Positions 27,310-37,509 are shown, counted from the first letter of the stretch. The stretch is 64,000 bases of DNA from Myxosarcina sp. GI1 (GCF_000756305.1 NZ_JRFE01000014.1:463006-527005), one strand, 5' to 3'. Made by a program: numbers and translations. The notes: generated by a model from the letters alone, not told the origin.

Positions 27310-28635
27310 TTAGCTATCGATATACTGTTTAAATTCCCAAGGCGTAACTTCACTAGAATAAGAATTCCATTCATTATGGCGGAAGTCGAGATAGGTTTTG
27401 GCTCCCATTTCTCCTAAAACAGTCATCAACAGATCGTCTGCTTCCAAACACTGCAAAGCTTCATATAGGGTGTTTGGTATAGTTTCTAAGTCGGTAAACT
27501 CCAAACCGCGTGCAAACATATTTTCATCTAAGCGTTCCCCTGGAGAAGTATGATTTTTCATGCCTACCAAACCTGCGGCTAAAATGCCTGCCTGTGCGAG
27601 ATACATCGTAGCGGCACCATCTACCAAGCGACACTCAAAACGACCAGCTTCGGGAATGCGAATCATGTGGCTGCGATTATTACCCCCGTAGGAGATGTAG
27701 CGGGGACTCCAGGTACTACCAGAAGTAGTCGTAGTCGCACCGAGACGGCGATAGGAATTAATAGTGGGGTTGCAAAGTGCCGTCAAACCCCGTCCGTGTT
27801 TGAGGACTCCGCCTAAAAACTCATAGCCTTGCTGAGATAAGCCCATTTCGTCGTTAGCATCGGCAAATACATTATTGTCGCCCTGCCAGAGACTGAGGTG
27901 TAGGTGTGCGCCGTTGCCTGTCAGGTTAGAAAATGGTTTGGGCATAAAAGTAGCCGTCAGTCCTCGCTGTTCTGCCAGGGTTTTAACCATATACTTAAAA
28001 AAGACGTGGCGATCGCCCGTAGTTAGAGCATCGCTGTATTTCCAGTTGATTTCAAACTGTCCGTTACCGTCTTCGTGGTCGCATTGATAGGGTTCCCAGC
28101 CCAACTGTTCGAGGTATTCAATAATCGTAGAGAGAAAATCGAACTGACGCATCAGGTTCATTTGGTCATAGCAGGGACGAACGGCAGTATCTTTACTATC
28201 GGCAATTTGCAAGCCATTATCAGTGTCTTTGAGTAAGAAAAATTCCGCTTCAACGCCTGTCTTTAGTTCGTAACCGAGCTTATGGCATTTGTCTAGAACC
28301 TGCTTGAAAATAATTCTCGGCGAAGCAGGAAACGGTTCTCCGTCGAGGTAAACATCGCTAGCCACCCAGGCAACATTGGGCTGCCAGGGTAAAACGATTA
28401 AAGAGCTGGGATCGGGAATGGCTGCTACTTCTCCTGCATCGGGTCCTAGTCCCAAATTTGAGGCAAAGGGAGCAAAAAAAGCACCAGATTCTTCGACGGA
28501 GGCAATTTTAGCCGCAGGAACTAACTTAGCCCGCGTTCCCCCTAAAAGATCGGTGTAGGATACTAAGAAAAATTTTAGTTCTAATTCTTCTGCAAGTTGA
28601 ACTAAAGTTTTACTAGCAGTTAAAGTTGCAATCAC
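27310..28635 (-). CDS. glnT: Type III glutamine synthetase (GlnT/GmaS-like)
   Basis: The 441-residue ligase belongs to the glutamine synthetase superfamily. TGVEAEFFLL and DHEDGNGQFEINW hold metal-binding Glu residues, NGAHLHLSLW the His motif, STWSPRYISYGGNNRSHMIRIPE the phosphate-binding part. It is close to GlnT and to gamma-glutamylmethylamide synthetase. It is last in an operon-like run with glxD, glxC and glxB, the same set as the mgsABC-gmaS genes of methylamine users. It may make glutamine or gamma-glutamylmethylamide. The start is GTG. Confidence 0.88.
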   Translation of the reverse strand: MIATLTASKTLVQLAEELELKFFLVSYTDLLGGTRAKLVPAAKIASVEESGAFFAPFASNLGLGPDAGEVAAIPDPSSLIVLPWQPNVAWVASDVYLDGEPFPASPRIIFKQVLDKCHKLGYELKTGVEAEFFLLKDTDNGLQIADSKDTAVRPCYDQMNLMRQFDFLSTIIEYLEQLGWEPYQCDHEDGNGQFEINWKYSDALTTGDRHVFFKYMVKTLAEQRGLTATFMPKPFSNLTGNGAHLHLSLWQGDNNVFADANDEMGLSQQGYEFLGGVLKHGRGLTALCNPTINSYRRLGATTTTSGSTWSPRYISYGGNNRSHMIRIPEAGRFECRLVDGAATMYLAQAGILAAGLVGMKNHTSPGERLDENMFARGLEFTDLETIPNTLYEALQCLEADDLLMTVLGEMGAKTYLDFRHNEWNSYSSEVTPWEFKQYIDS

Positions 28636-28827
28636 GATCTTACTCCTTGTTATATAAATAGCTTTAAGCTATTAGCTCTAAGCTGTTAGCTTTATTTGTA
28701 GTTTGTCTAGATGTCTCGAATTAGAATAAGTTTAAATATTTTGAGCGATCGGCTAATAGCTTTCTAAAAACCATATCCGATCGCGCCTAATAGAAACCGC
28801 ACTATTGGTTACAGTTAGGGATAAAAT

Positions 28828-30135
28828 TTATCTCATTACAAAATCTGTTCCTGCCAGGGGTAACTTAGTCATTGCCGAGGCTTCTAAGGTTAATGCCACC
28901 AAATCTTCTCGCTCTAAGTTGTGAATGTCGGATTTGCCACAAGCTCTCGCGAGGCTTTGAACCTCCATCATCATCGATTGTAGGTAGTTAGCTACCCAAA
29001 TCCTTCCCTGTTCTACTGGCAATCTCTGCATCAATTCTTCATCCTGTGTAGTAATGCCTACAGGACACATTCCCGTATGGCAGTGGTGGCAGTGATAGGG
29101 TTCCGTACCTAGCTTGTGATAATCCTCGATATAAACTGGTTTGTTACAGCCCATCGCAATTAGGGTAGCAGTTCCCAAACTTACCGCATCCGCGCCTAAT
29201 GCCAAGGCTTTAGCCACATCGGGACCCGAACGAATCCCGCCAGAAATAACTAACTGCACCTCGCCATAAACATCGAGTTCTTTGAGTGCCTCTACTGCCT
29301 GTGCTAAAGCTGGTAGGGTAGGAATCCCCGTATGTTCTTGAAAAATACTTTGAGTAGCTGCCGTTCCCCCTTCCATACCGTCAAGGACTACTACATCTGC
29401 CCCTGCTTTAACCGCTAATTTGACATCGTCCTTAACGCGGGTAGCACCCATCTTGACATAGATAGGAATTTGCCAGTCCGTTGCTTCCCGCAACTCCTCG
29501 ATTTTGATTCTCAGATCGTCAGCACCTACCCAGTCAGGATGGCGACAGGGCGATCGCTGATCGACTCCTTCGGGTAAAGTTCGCATTCCAGCTACCACTT
29601 TACTTACCTTTTGACCGAGTAGTAAACCACCGCCCCCAGGTTTAGCACCCTGTCCTACGACAATTTCGATCGCGTCGGCTTTTTTTAAGTCCTTAACATT
29701 AAAGCCATAGCGAGAAGGCAAACATTGATAGACCAGTTTAGACGAAGCTTCTCTCTCTGCTGGCAGCATACCCCCGTCACCCGTAGTTGTAGAAGTTCCT
29801 ACCAAAGTCGCTGCCTGTCCCAAAGCTACTTTAGCGTTACGCGACAGTGCGCCAAAACTCATCCCCGCAATAGTTATGGGAATTTCCAATTCCATCGGGC
29901 GTTTGGCATAGCGAGTTCCTAACACTGTTTTGGTCTGGCATTTCTCTCGATAACCTTCTAAGGGAAAGCGCGTTAGAGAAGCCGTCAAAAAAACCAGATC
30001 GTCAAAGCGCGGAACATTACGAAAAGCACCATAGCCCCGAATCAAGTAGCGTCCGAGTTCGGCTCTTTCCTGAATCGCTTTAATGGTTTGAGGATTATAG
30101 GTACTGCTAGTCTCTAAAGTTTGTTTATCTATCAT
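28828..30135 (-). CDS. glxD: FMN-binding glutamate synthase family protein (GlxD/MgsC-like)
   Basis: The 435-residue protein is the FMN barrel of glutamate synthase as a separate subunit. Signatures are PITIAGMSFGALSRNAKVALGQAA, TTTGDGGMLPAERE, GQGAKPGGGGLLLGQKV, VVLDGMEGGTAATQ and the cysteine cluster CHHCHTGMCPVGITTQD. With GlxB and GlxC it should form a glutamate-synthase-like complex. In methylotrophs the same trio makes N-methylglutamate from methylamine and glutamate. It is the third gene of the run that starts at 31996. Confidence 0.9.
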   Translation of the reverse strand: MIDKQTLETSSTYNPQTIKAIQERAELGRYLIRGYGAFRNVPRFDDLVFLTASLTRFPLEGYREKCQTKTVLGTRYAKRPMELEIPITIAGMSFGALSRNAKVALGQAATLVGTSTTTGDGGMLPAEREASSKLVYQCLPSRYGFNVKDLKKADAIEIVVGQGAKPGGGGLLLGQKVSKVVAGMRTLPEGVDQRSPCRHPDWVGADDLRIKIEELREATDWQIPIYVKMGATRVKDDVKLAVKAGADVVVLDGMEGGTAATQSIFQEHTGIPTLPALAQAVEALKELDVYGEVQLVISGGIRSGPDVAKALALGADAVSLGTATLIAMGCNKPVYIEDYHKLGTEPYHCHHCHTGMCPVGITTQDEELMQRLPVEQGRIWVANYLQSMMMEVQSLARACGKSDIHNLEREDLVALTLEASAMTKLPLAGTDFVMR

Positions 30136-30215
30136 TATTAATGTTTTTTAAATTGCTTATAAAGCAGGAAATATTAAAAAAACTTTTGCCTTTTGACTTT
30201 TAACTTTTGCCTTTT

Positions 30216-30953
30216 TTAATACGCATCCTTAAATTTGAACCAATCTTCTGATTTAAAATGATGCAATTCTTTAGCGGAAACTATTTTTTTAAAGCTATAG
30301 GTGCGAGGATCGATTTTTAGATTATTCAATTCCGTCTTTAAAAACTGCCAGTCTTCCGCCGTCATCGGTTCGAGCTTGGCATCGGCTCCCAAAGAGGTAA
30401 TATTTCCCCCAACATAAATCGCTCCCTCATAAATCGAGTCGGCTAAATTTCCCGCCGCATCGCCACAGATAATTATGCGTCCCTCCTGCATCATAAATGC
30501 CGAACCATAACCCACGTTACCAGTAACAATTAAAGTCCCACCCTTAAGAGAAATCCCCGCTCTCGCTCCTGCATTACCCAGAATGCAAACTCTGCCTCCA
30601 TGAGCAGACGCGGCAGCATTAGCCGAAGCATTACCGCGAACGATAATCTGACCGTCCATTAAGTTTTCTCCCAACGACCAGCCGCAGTTACCTGATATTT
30701 TCAGGTTTATACCACTACTCAAACCGCCGCAGTAATAACCTACCGAGCCGTCAATCTCAATAGCGATCGCCTCTGTCATCCCTACTGCTAAATTATGCTT
30801 GCCAGCAGGATTGACTAATTTCACCCTGTCAATTCCTTCCGCAACCATAGCTTTTAGTTGCTGATTGATTTCTCTGGTACTTAATTTCTCGCAGTCAATG
30901 ACCGTATCCTGTAAAACTGTTGGTTGTTGCATAATTGTTTCGAGCGATCGCAA
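30216..30953 (-). CDS. glxC: GXGXG-repeat glutamate synthase subunit (GlxC/MgsB-like)
   Basis: The 245-residue protein is the GXGXG beta-helix domain of glutamate synthase (the alpha-3 domain). Repeated turns are seen in YYCGGLSSGINLKISGNCGW, IIVRGNASANAAASAHGG, LIVTGNVGYGSAFMMQEG and IIICGDAAGNLADSI. It would position the amidotransferase and FMN subunits. It lies between glxB and glxD on the same strand. Confidence 0.9.
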   Translation of the reverse strand: MRSLETIMQQPTVLQDTVIDCEKLSTREINQQLKAMVAEGIDRVKLVNPAGKHNLAVGMTEAIAIEIDGSVGYYCGGLSSGINLKISGNCGWSLGENLMDGQIIVRGNASANAAASAHGGRVCILGNAGARAGISLKGGTLIVTGNVGYGSAFMMQEGRIIICGDAAGNLADSIYEGAIYVGGNITSLGADAKLEPMTAEDWQFLKTELNNLKIDPRTYSFKKIVSAKELHHFKSEDWFKFKDAY

Positions 30954-31042
30954 ATTGTGTTATCTAAATTGACGTTAATGAACCGACAGGGAAAGCTTTA
31001 TAAGTAGCAAGTAGCAAATAATAATTTATTACCTATTACCTA

Positions 31043-31996
31043 TTACCTATTAATAAAAACCTTCGCCTGAGAGGGAAAATCAGCCGAATTAGCCGCTACC
31101 GACCAAATATTAATTTCTCCCGCATCGGGTTCGCGAATTGACCCGTTAGGATCGAGACTTGGTATATTGAGTAAAGCTCGATGTTCTGAGGCGATCGCCA
31201 CCATAGTATCCGATTCATAGATTGCGGCGGGTTTGGCAGCATACTTGTCTCTGACCAAACCGACTTTATCTGGCGTTGCTACTAAGAAAGTATAGGTACC
31301 GTCAAAGTCTTTTAAAACACTCGCTAACGAATCTTCTAATGTCTTACCCTGAAGTAACTGGTAACGCAGATAATTAGCGATCGCTTCCGAATCGTTATCT
31401 GTCTCAAACAAAATTCCTTTGCGTTCTAACTCAAAGCGCAGTTTGTAGTAATTAGCAATTTGCCCATTGTGAACGATACACATATCTGGTGCAGCACTAA
31501 AAGGATGTGCCCGTAGATTATCTACCATTGATTCGGTTGCCATCCGTGTATGAGCGAGTCCGTGACTACCTGTAAATTCTGTCAGATTGTACTTGGCGAA
31601 TAAACTAGCAGCATCGCTTACTTCTTTATAAATTTCTAGTTGTTGTCCGCTGCTTTGCAGGTGTACTTGAGGTAAATGTTTTACTAGTTGGCTTTTTAAA
31701 TCTTCAATGGTGCAGTTGTTTCGTAGCTCTAATTCGACCCGAAAACCTGCATGAATCTTTTCTAACTCGTTGATTTTTGCCCATCTATCGAGCAATTCTG
31801 ATAGTTCTTTCCAAACTACACTTTCTATGCGTAAGATTAGTTTGATTTTAGGAGGCTCGACTCTTTTGCCGTATACGCCTACTCCACAAGAATCAGTTCC
31901 TCTACTCTCTAGTGGCGCGATCGCACTAAGTAAATCTTTGCCCAAACGATAATATTGTTGAGGATCGCGATAGATAATTCCAGCAATGCCGCACAC
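31043..31996 (-). CDS. glxB: Class II glutamine amidotransferase (GlxB/MgsA-like)
   Basis: The 317-residue protein is an Ntn-type glutaminase with the catalytic Cys at position 2 (start MCGIAGII after GTG). SRGTDSCGVGVYG, LAHTRMATESMVDNLRAHPF and CIVHNGQIANY are the expected motifs. It would release ammonia from glutamine for the FMN subunit or, in N-methylglutamate synthases, support amine transfer. A strong GGAGGA lies six bases before the start. It is first of the glxB-glxC-glxD-glnT run. Confidence 0.9.
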   Translation of the reverse strand: MCGIAGIIYRDPQQYYRLGKDLLSAIAPLESRGTDSCGVGVYGKRVEPPKIKLILRIESVVWKELSELLDRWAKINELEKIHAGFRVELELRNNCTIEDLKSQLVKHLPQVHLQSSGQQLEIYKEVSDAASLFAKYNLTEFTGSHGLAHTRMATESMVDNLRAHPFSAAPDMCIVHNGQIANYYKLRFELERKGILFETDNDSEAIANYLRYQLLQGKTLEDSLASVLKDFDGTYTFLVATPDKVGLVRDKYAAKPAAIYESDTMVAIASEHRALLNIPSLDPNGSIREPDAGEINIWSVAANSADFPSQAKVFINR

Positions 31997-32020
31997 GAGT
32001 TAGTCCTCCAAATAAATCTT

Positions 32021-32038
32021 CACTTGTCATAACAAGTG
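32021..32038. promoter_or_regulatory. Hairpin in the glxB leader
   Basis: CACTTGT, CATA and ACAAGTG form a perfect 7-bp stem 25 bp upstream of the glxB start codon on the coding side. It could be an operator or a leader stem affecting access to the GGAGGA site. It does not match the glnA-type glutamine riboswitch as far as I can see. Confidence 0.45.
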
Positions 32039-32180
32039 CTGCTATCGTTTAGGTTATGAGGAAGACAAAAGAAAATCAGTCGCGATCGCTACATTTTAGG
32101 TCATCTAATAAAAAACGATCGCCTGATTAAAAAGTGGCGATCGCTCTATAAGTTTTAAATTAATACCAAATTATGAGAGT

Positions 32181-32735
32181 TTAGCTAGTCGCGCTGCCTA
32201 CCGCACCTTTAAGAGCAGCAATACCTTGTTCGACACTGCCCCAAATGCCCATATCTGGTTCTTTACCAGCCATTTCTCTTGTTCCGACAAAGTAAAGAAT
32301 GCCTTTAAGAATTTCTTGATGAGCGCGATTTTCAAAATTTACTTTATTCAAAGGCTCTACTGCATCTTGGAGTTTATCGTCTAATGATTGAGCAACTTTA
32401 TGAATTACCAAGCCAGTCATAGTCTGTTGATGCTTTAGTAACTCTAGCTGAAAAAATTTATCATACAGGCTTAATTCGGAGCCATCCATCATTTGTCCGA
32501 CCTTTTCGGCGTGTTTTTGAGTGATGTCACGAGGTTCTGCGGTACTACCGAGTTTAGAAATGGCTTCTTCGATAGAATTAAGATTTTCGCGATCGCTAGA
32601 CATCATTTTTTCTAGCCGTTCGCGGATTTTACTATCATCTGTCGCTGCTACTAGTTTTTGAGCATTTTCAATTAAAACGTTTTGAAACAGCTTGAGATCT
32701 GCAAGCTTTGTTTCTAGAGTGGTCATGTCAGCCAT
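32181..32735 (-). CDS. Helical protein, possibly hemerythrin/ferritin-like
   Basis: The product of about 184 residues starts MADMTTLETKLADLKLFQNV and is nearly all helix, with several conserved-looking His and Glu residues (LYDKFFQLELLKHQQTMTGLVIHK, then FENRAHQEILKGILYF) spaced as in four-helix metal-binding bundles. The ATG at 32735 has GGAGACAAC upstream, so it is preferred over a TTG four codons earlier. Assignment to a hemerythrin or ferritin-like fold is an inference. Confidence 0.65.
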   Translation of the reverse strand: MADMTTLETKLADLKLFQNVLIENAQKLVAATDDSKIRERLEKMMSSDRENLNSIEEAISKLGSTAEPRDITQKHAEKVGQMMDGSELSLYDKFFQLELLKHQQTMTGLVIHKVAQSLDDKLQDAVEPLNKVNFENRAHQEILKGILYFVGTREMAGKEPDMGIWGSVEQGIAALKGAVGSATS

Positions 32736-32899
32736 TGTTGTCTCCAAATTGGGATTTCTATAAACTATTTCTTTTAAGATTCCATGATATTTACTGAATC
32801 CCCTCGTTCCTAAGAGAGATTCAGCTACAAAATTCTTAACAATTATATCGATCGATACATTGTTGCGATCGCTGATAGAGCAAACTTAAATTAAAGCTT

Positions 32900-33514
32900 T
32901 TAGCTTTTAGCTACTTGATATTTAGATAATTCTAATTGGTAGCGATCGCGAGTATTAAGGTCCGATATAACTTCTGAGGTGCTAAATTCTACTTTAGCGA
33001 TCGCATTATAAAACTTGTTGACAACCCGACGTAAGCCTAAACTAGCTTCAGTAATGTTTTTTAGTTCTGGTAGTAAGCGATCGCTAAATAATAAAGGATG
33101 TCCTAATTTCCCTCGATGACAAGGGGCTACAATTAAAGCTTGTTTTTGTCGATAGGTTTGCAGTAAAGACTGATAGATACAAAGCGATCGCGGCTGATCG
33201 ACGGCGGAAATAATAACGCTAGAGAAGTGTTGAGGAAGAAGTTGTAAGCCAGTTAAAATCGAGCTAGTTTTACCGTTCTGACTACACTCATTAATTACAA
33301 CTCGGCTACCATCGGGACAATCTACTTGACGTTGGGCATTATGCGAACCAAGCACGATAATTGGGGTAATGCCAGTCTGTAAAAACTGTTCTGCCTGGTA
33401 GCGTAGCAAGGTTCTATTATCGTGCCAGGGAAGTGAAGTTTTACAAATACCCATGCGGGTAGAAAAACCAGCCGCCAAAATTAGCGCGAAATCTCGATTA
33501 GGGCAGTGGCGCAT
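32900..33514 (-). CDS. MocA-like molybdenum cofactor nucleotidyltransferase
   Basis: The 204-residue protein has the nucleotidyltransferase P-loop FALILAAGFSTRMGICKTSLPW near the N-terminus and SAVDQPRSL as the metal-binding motif, like MocA, which transfers CMP to the molybdopterin cofactor. It overlaps the end of xdhC by 17 bp and is the last gene of the xanthine dehydrogenase operon. It should modify the cofactor used by that enzyme, although the family also includes MobA-like enzymes. Confidence 0.85.
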   Translation of the reverse strand: MRHCPNRDFALILAAGFSTRMGICKTSLPWHDNRTLLRYQAEQFLQTGITPIIVLGSHNAQRQVDCPDGSRVVINECSQNGKTSSILTGLQLLPQHFSSVIISAVDQPRSLCIYQSLLQTYRQKQALIVAPCHRGKLGHPLLFSDRLLPELKNITEASLGLRRVVNKFYNAIAKVEFSTSEVISDLNTRDRYQLELSKYQVAKS

Positions 33515-34553
33515 AAGCTAATTCTTCCAGATGAATCCGCGATCGCGCTGATAAGTTTTGTAACCTTTGGGAAAGAGATTTACCCGTACCGCCACGACGC
33601 ACTTTAATTAATTCGCCGCAAATACTTACGGCAATTTCTTCGGGTGTAAGGGCACCGATATCCAAGCCGATAGGTGCATAAATATCTTGTAATCTCTCTA
33701 AAGGTATTCCCTGCTGCTGTAAGACTTGATAGAGGGTACGAATACGTTTTTGACTGCCGATCGCGCCGATATACTGGTAAACTACAGGACGTTGTAAAAG
33801 AGTCTGCATCGCTTCGAGATCCTGGGGATAGCCTCGGGTTACTAAAGCAACATAAAGCTGAGATTGGGCAAGAGTATCTAAAGCAGTGTTAATAGACTGA
33901 AACAAATGCAGTGCTTGAGGAAATCTTTGCGAAGTAACAAATTCAGCGCGATCGTCCTGTACGGCAATTTGAAATCCTGCTAAACTAGCAACTTTCGCCA
34001 AAGCTACACCTACATGACCACCGCCAACTATTAGTAAAGTAGGTGAGGGTTGGATAGTTTCAATAAACTGAAGATGGGGTAAACTTTCTAATTCACTAAA
34101 AAAATCTCGTTCCCGTGAAAAGTCTAAGTCTCCAATTAAATAAGGTCGGGTGTATTTAGTAAATGGAGTAATTAACTTAACAGTCTGTCCCAATCTAAAT
34201 GACTCCAAAATTTGCTCGACAAGGGCAATTTCCCATTCCGACCATTTTTCTAGCCATATTTTTACTTTACCGCCGCATATACCCCGCACATCTTCTCCTG
34301 ACGTACCAGTAAGATCGATTTCGATAAGCTGCTTTTCTCCTGTCTCTAGTACCTTCAAAGATCGTTCTATTACTTCTCCTTCACCCGCACCACCGCCAAT
34401 TGTACCAATAATGTTACCATCACCGCATACTGCCATTTTTGCTCCAACTTCTCTCGGTGCAGAACCAATAACTTTAACGATAGTTGCCATTACTACCGAT
34501 TCTCTTTGAAGAACATTTATAAGTTGTTGATAGAAACTTTGGTTATTGGTCAT
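33498..34553 (-). CDS. xdhC: XdhC family molybdenum cofactor insertion protein
   Basis: The 351-residue protein has the XdhC N-terminal domain (ESVVMATIVKVIGSAPREVGAKM, then GTIGGGAGEGEVI) and the C-terminal Rossmann domain (TLLIVGGGHVGVALAKVASLAGF, YIGAIGSQKRI, DIYAPIGLDIGALTPEEIAVSI). XdhC binds, sulfurates and delivers the molybdenum cofactor to xanthine dehydrogenase. It lies between the dehydrogenase gene and the MocA-like gene in the same direction, as expected. Confidence 0.92.
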   Translation of the reverse strand: MTNNQSFYQQLINVLQRESVVMATIVKVIGSAPREVGAKMAVCGDGNIIGTIGGGAGEGEVIERSLKVLETGEKQLIEIDLTGTSGEDVRGICGGKVKIWLEKWSEWEIALVEQILESFRLGQTVKLITPFTKYTRPYLIGDLDFSRERDFFSELESLPHLQFIETIQPSPTLLIVGGGHVGVALAKVASLAGFQIAVQDDRAEFVTSQRFPQALHLFQSINTALDTLAQSQLYVALVTRGYPQDLEAMQTLLQRPVVYQYIGAIGSQKRIRTLYQVLQQQGIPLERLQDIYAPIGLDIGALTPEEIAVSICGELIKVRRGGTGKSLSQRLQNLSARSRIHLEELAYAPLP

Positions 34554-34610
34554 TAGTCTTAAATTGTTAGTGTTAATTTGATATTAAAAGCCAAAACTTA
34601 TCAAAACCTT

Positions 34611-37337
34611 CTACTTGCTATTTGCCACTTTTTCTATTGCTTGCCATACTCGTTCGGGAATCATCGGTAATTGAGTTAGGCGTACTCCTGTAGCGTTAGC
34701 GACGGCGTTGGCGATCGCAGGTGCAGTGCAGTTGGTGCCAATTTCGCCAATACCCTTAGCACCAAAAGGACCGTAAGGATCGGCTTTTTCGATTAAGAAT
34801 ACATCCATTGGTGGGGCATCGGTAGCCGCAGGAATGCGATAGGTACGCAGGCAGGGATTAAGTATCTTGCCTCGTTCGTCAAAGCGCAGTTCTTCATTTA
34901 GGGCATATCCCAAGCCCATAACTATACCCCCCGTTGCCTGTCCGTGACACATACGCGGATTAATTGCTTTACCGATATCGATCGCCTCGGCGCAGCGCAA
35001 GACGGTGATTCTGCCCGTCTCTGTATCTACTTCAACTTCTACACCCATAAAGGCAAAAGTTAGAGAAGCGCGATCGCTAGTGTGTTCTAATTCTACAGCA
35101 ATTAGTTCTCCTCGTTCTGCTAATTGCTGGAGAGATATATTTGCTGAGGAATTAAATACTTTATCTTCGTCTAACTCTAATTTATCTGGCTTGACTTCCA
35201 TAATCTTGGCAGCGGTTTTAAGAAGTTGCGATCGCAATTTTTGAGCGGCTAAATTTACGGCTTGTCCCGAAATAAAAGCGGTAGCGGAGGCGTAAGAACC
35301 AGCATCGAATGGCGTATTGTGAGTATCGGCAGCAACTAAACTTATGTTTTCTACTGTAGTTGCCAAAACCTCTGCCGCTATCTGACGCAAGGTAGTATCC
35401 GAACCCGTACCTACATCTACAGAACCCGTTCGCAGTTCGTATTTTCCGTTAGGTAACAGGGAAATTTTGACGCTGGCTAAATGAATTTTAGCTAAACCAC
35501 TGGCTTGCATAGTGGCGGCAAAGCCTACACCGCGCTTTAGATGTTTTTTTGTTTCCAGTTTCTTTCCTGACCGATCGTCTAACGCCTGAGTAACTTTAGC
35601 TATACACTCATCGAGAGCGTAACTACCGATAATATGAAAATGTTCTTCTCTGCCAATTAAAATTTCATCTTCGGCAGTAATTATATTTTTCTGGCGCAGC
35701 TTTATTGGGTCGAGATTTAATTTACTGGCAACTTCATCAAGTTGAGACTCCATTGCAAAGGTGCCTTGAGTCGCACCATAACCGCGAAACGCACCTGCGG
35801 GCATGGTATTGGTATAAACTACAGTTCCTTTATAAAATTGGTTAGCACAGCGATATAAGCCCAGGGGAAAACAACCTGTCAGAAAAGTTACCGTTTCGCC
35901 ATGATTGCCATAAGCTCCCGTATTAGAAATTGCTCTCATTTCCTGAGCGACAATTGTACCGTCTTTTTTTACCCCAGTCTTAAGACAGATCTGCATTGCA
36001 TGACGGCTATTGGTAGCGGTAAATTCTTCTTCTCTGGTAAATCGCCACTGGACTGGTTTACCCGTTTTTACAGTTGCTAAAACACACAAGTCTTCGGTTA
36101 GTATTTCCTGTTTGTTACCAAAGCCACCACCCAATTGTGGTTTATAAACCCTTAGCTTTTCTTTGGGAATGTCAAATAGTTCCGATAATAATCTCTGACA
36201 GTGAAATGGTACTTGTGTACTGGAACGAACTACTAAAGTTCCATCTTCGTCGAACCAGGTAATACTAACGTGGGGTTCTAAATGTACGTGCTGGACGGCT
36301 GGTAAGGTGTAGGTGTTTTCAACAATTAAATCGGCTTCGGCAAAACCTGCTTCTGTATTGCCTTTTTCTAATACTATCTCAGCAGCAATATTATGTGCCG
36401 CATCGTGAATCTGGCTCGATTCTGGTTCGTCGTGAAGGACAATATCTCCCCGCATCGCTTCAATAGGATCGATCGTGTAAGGCAAAATCTCATAATCGAC
36501 TTTGATTAAATCGCAAGCTAGAGCGGCTATAGCTTCAGTTTCGGCAACTACAGCCGCCACGCGATCGCCGATAAACCTGACTTTATTATCCAATAAATAA
36601 TGGTCGAAAGGATCGGGAACTGGTGCGCCGTGTCCTGCGGTACTGTATGCCCTGCGAGTAACATCTTTATGAGTAAAAACTGCTGCGACTCCCTGCATAG
36701 ACTCCGCTTTAGTCGTATCGATACTGCGGATACGTGCATGGGGATGGGGCGATCGCACTACTTTAAGATGTAATAATCCTGGGGGCGACCAGTCGGCGGT
36801 GTATACTGGTTTTCCCGTAACTAAATCGGGTCCATCTTGTTTGGGAACGTCTTTTCCTACCTGTCCTTCTTTGGCGGTTATCGGTTTTACAGTGCTGTTT
36901 TTACCGCATTCGAGAACGCTCTCGATAATTGCCTGATAGCCAGTGCAGCGACAGAGGTTGCCTTCTAATTCTGCTCGTAATTCTGCTTCCGAACCACACT
37001 CTAGCTTACTGGCGGTCATAATCATCCCAGGAGTACAGTAACCACACTGAAAACCCTGCTTATCTAAAAAAGCTTGCTGCATTGGCGATAAGCTGCCATT
37101 TTCCAATCCTTCAATAGTGGTTATCTGATGGCTATCTGCCCTCATCGCAGGATAAATACAGCTATGAATGGGTTTATCGTCCAGCCACACCGTACAGCTA
37201 CCGCAGTCACCCGACTCGCAAACCTGATGTACCCCTGCATATCCCAAATTACGAAGCATACTTAATAAGCTGGTTCCTGGGTTGCATTTCGCTTTGTGGT
37301 TTTTGTTGTTGACTTGGAAATTAAGGGATTGTGGCAT
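34611..37337 (-). CDS. Xanthine dehydrogenase, fused FeS and molybdopterin subunits
   Basis: The 908-residue protein joins a two-[2Fe-2S] small subunit (residues about 1-150: CESGDCGSCTVW for the plant-type cluster, CGYCTPGMIM and GNLCRCTGYQ for the second) to the molybdopterin subunit. The latter has PQLGGGFGNKQ, AFRGYGATQGTFAMES and the C-terminal GPFGAKGIGEIG with the active-site Glu. FAD is bound by the separate product of the gene upstream. Its context with guanine deaminase and purine transport supports hypoxanthine or xanthine as substrate. Confidence 0.9.
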   Translation of the reverse strand: MPQSLNFQVNNKNHKAKCNPGTSLLSMLRNLGYAGVHQVCESGDCGSCTVWLDDKPIHSCIYPAMRADSHQITTIEGLENGSLSPMQQAFLDKQGFQCGYCTPGMIMTASKLECGSEAELRAELEGNLCRCTGYQAIIESVLECGKNSTVKPITAKEGQVGKDVPKQDGPDLVTGKPVYTADWSPPGLLHLKVVRSPHPHARIRSIDTTKAESMQGVAAVFTHKDVTRRAYSTAGHGAPVPDPFDHYLLDNKVRFIGDRVAAVVAETEAIAALACDLIKVDYEILPYTIDPIEAMRGDIVLHDEPESSQIHDAAHNIAAEIVLEKGNTEAGFAEADLIVENTYTLPAVQHVHLEPHVSITWFDEDGTLVVRSSTQVPFHCQRLLSELFDIPKEKLRVYKPQLGGGFGNKQEILTEDLCVLATVKTGKPVQWRFTREEEFTATNSRHAMQICLKTGVKKDGTIVAQEMRAISNTGAYGNHGETVTFLTGCFPLGLYRCANQFYKGTVVYTNTMPAGAFRGYGATQGTFAMESQLDEVASKLNLDPIKLRQKNIITAEDEILIGREEHFHIIGSYALDECIAKVTQALDDRSGKKLETKKHLKRGVGFAATMQASGLAKIHLASVKISLLPNGKYELRTGSVDVGTGSDTTLRQIAAEVLATTVENISLVAADTHNTPFDAGSYASATAFISGQAVNLAAQKLRSQLLKTAAKIMEVKPDKLELDEDKVFNSSANISLQQLAERGELIAVELEHTSDRASLTFAFMGVEVEVDTETGRITVLRCAEAIDIGKAINPRMCHGQATGGIVMGLGYALNEELRFDERGKILNPCLRTYRIPAATDAPPMDVFLIEKADPYGPFGAKGIGEIGTNCTAPAIANAVANATGVRLTQLPMIPERVWQAIEKVANSK

Positions 37338-37509
37338 TATTTTTCGGATGGTCTATGTAAGGGCGCGATATTACTTTGTTTCTACAAATTAAGTTGCTAA
37401 TTGACAACTAAGAACACTATCTATAAATAAATGGCTGTTAAATTTCTCCCTATCTCCTTGTCCTCCCGTCTCTCGGTCAACCTCAACCTATTGTTTCAAA
37501 ATTAATTTT

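Noticed and set aside
32000-32140. Glutamine riboswitch ahead of glxB
   Set aside because: I could not find the conserved glnA-RNA bases; only one simple hairpin is present.
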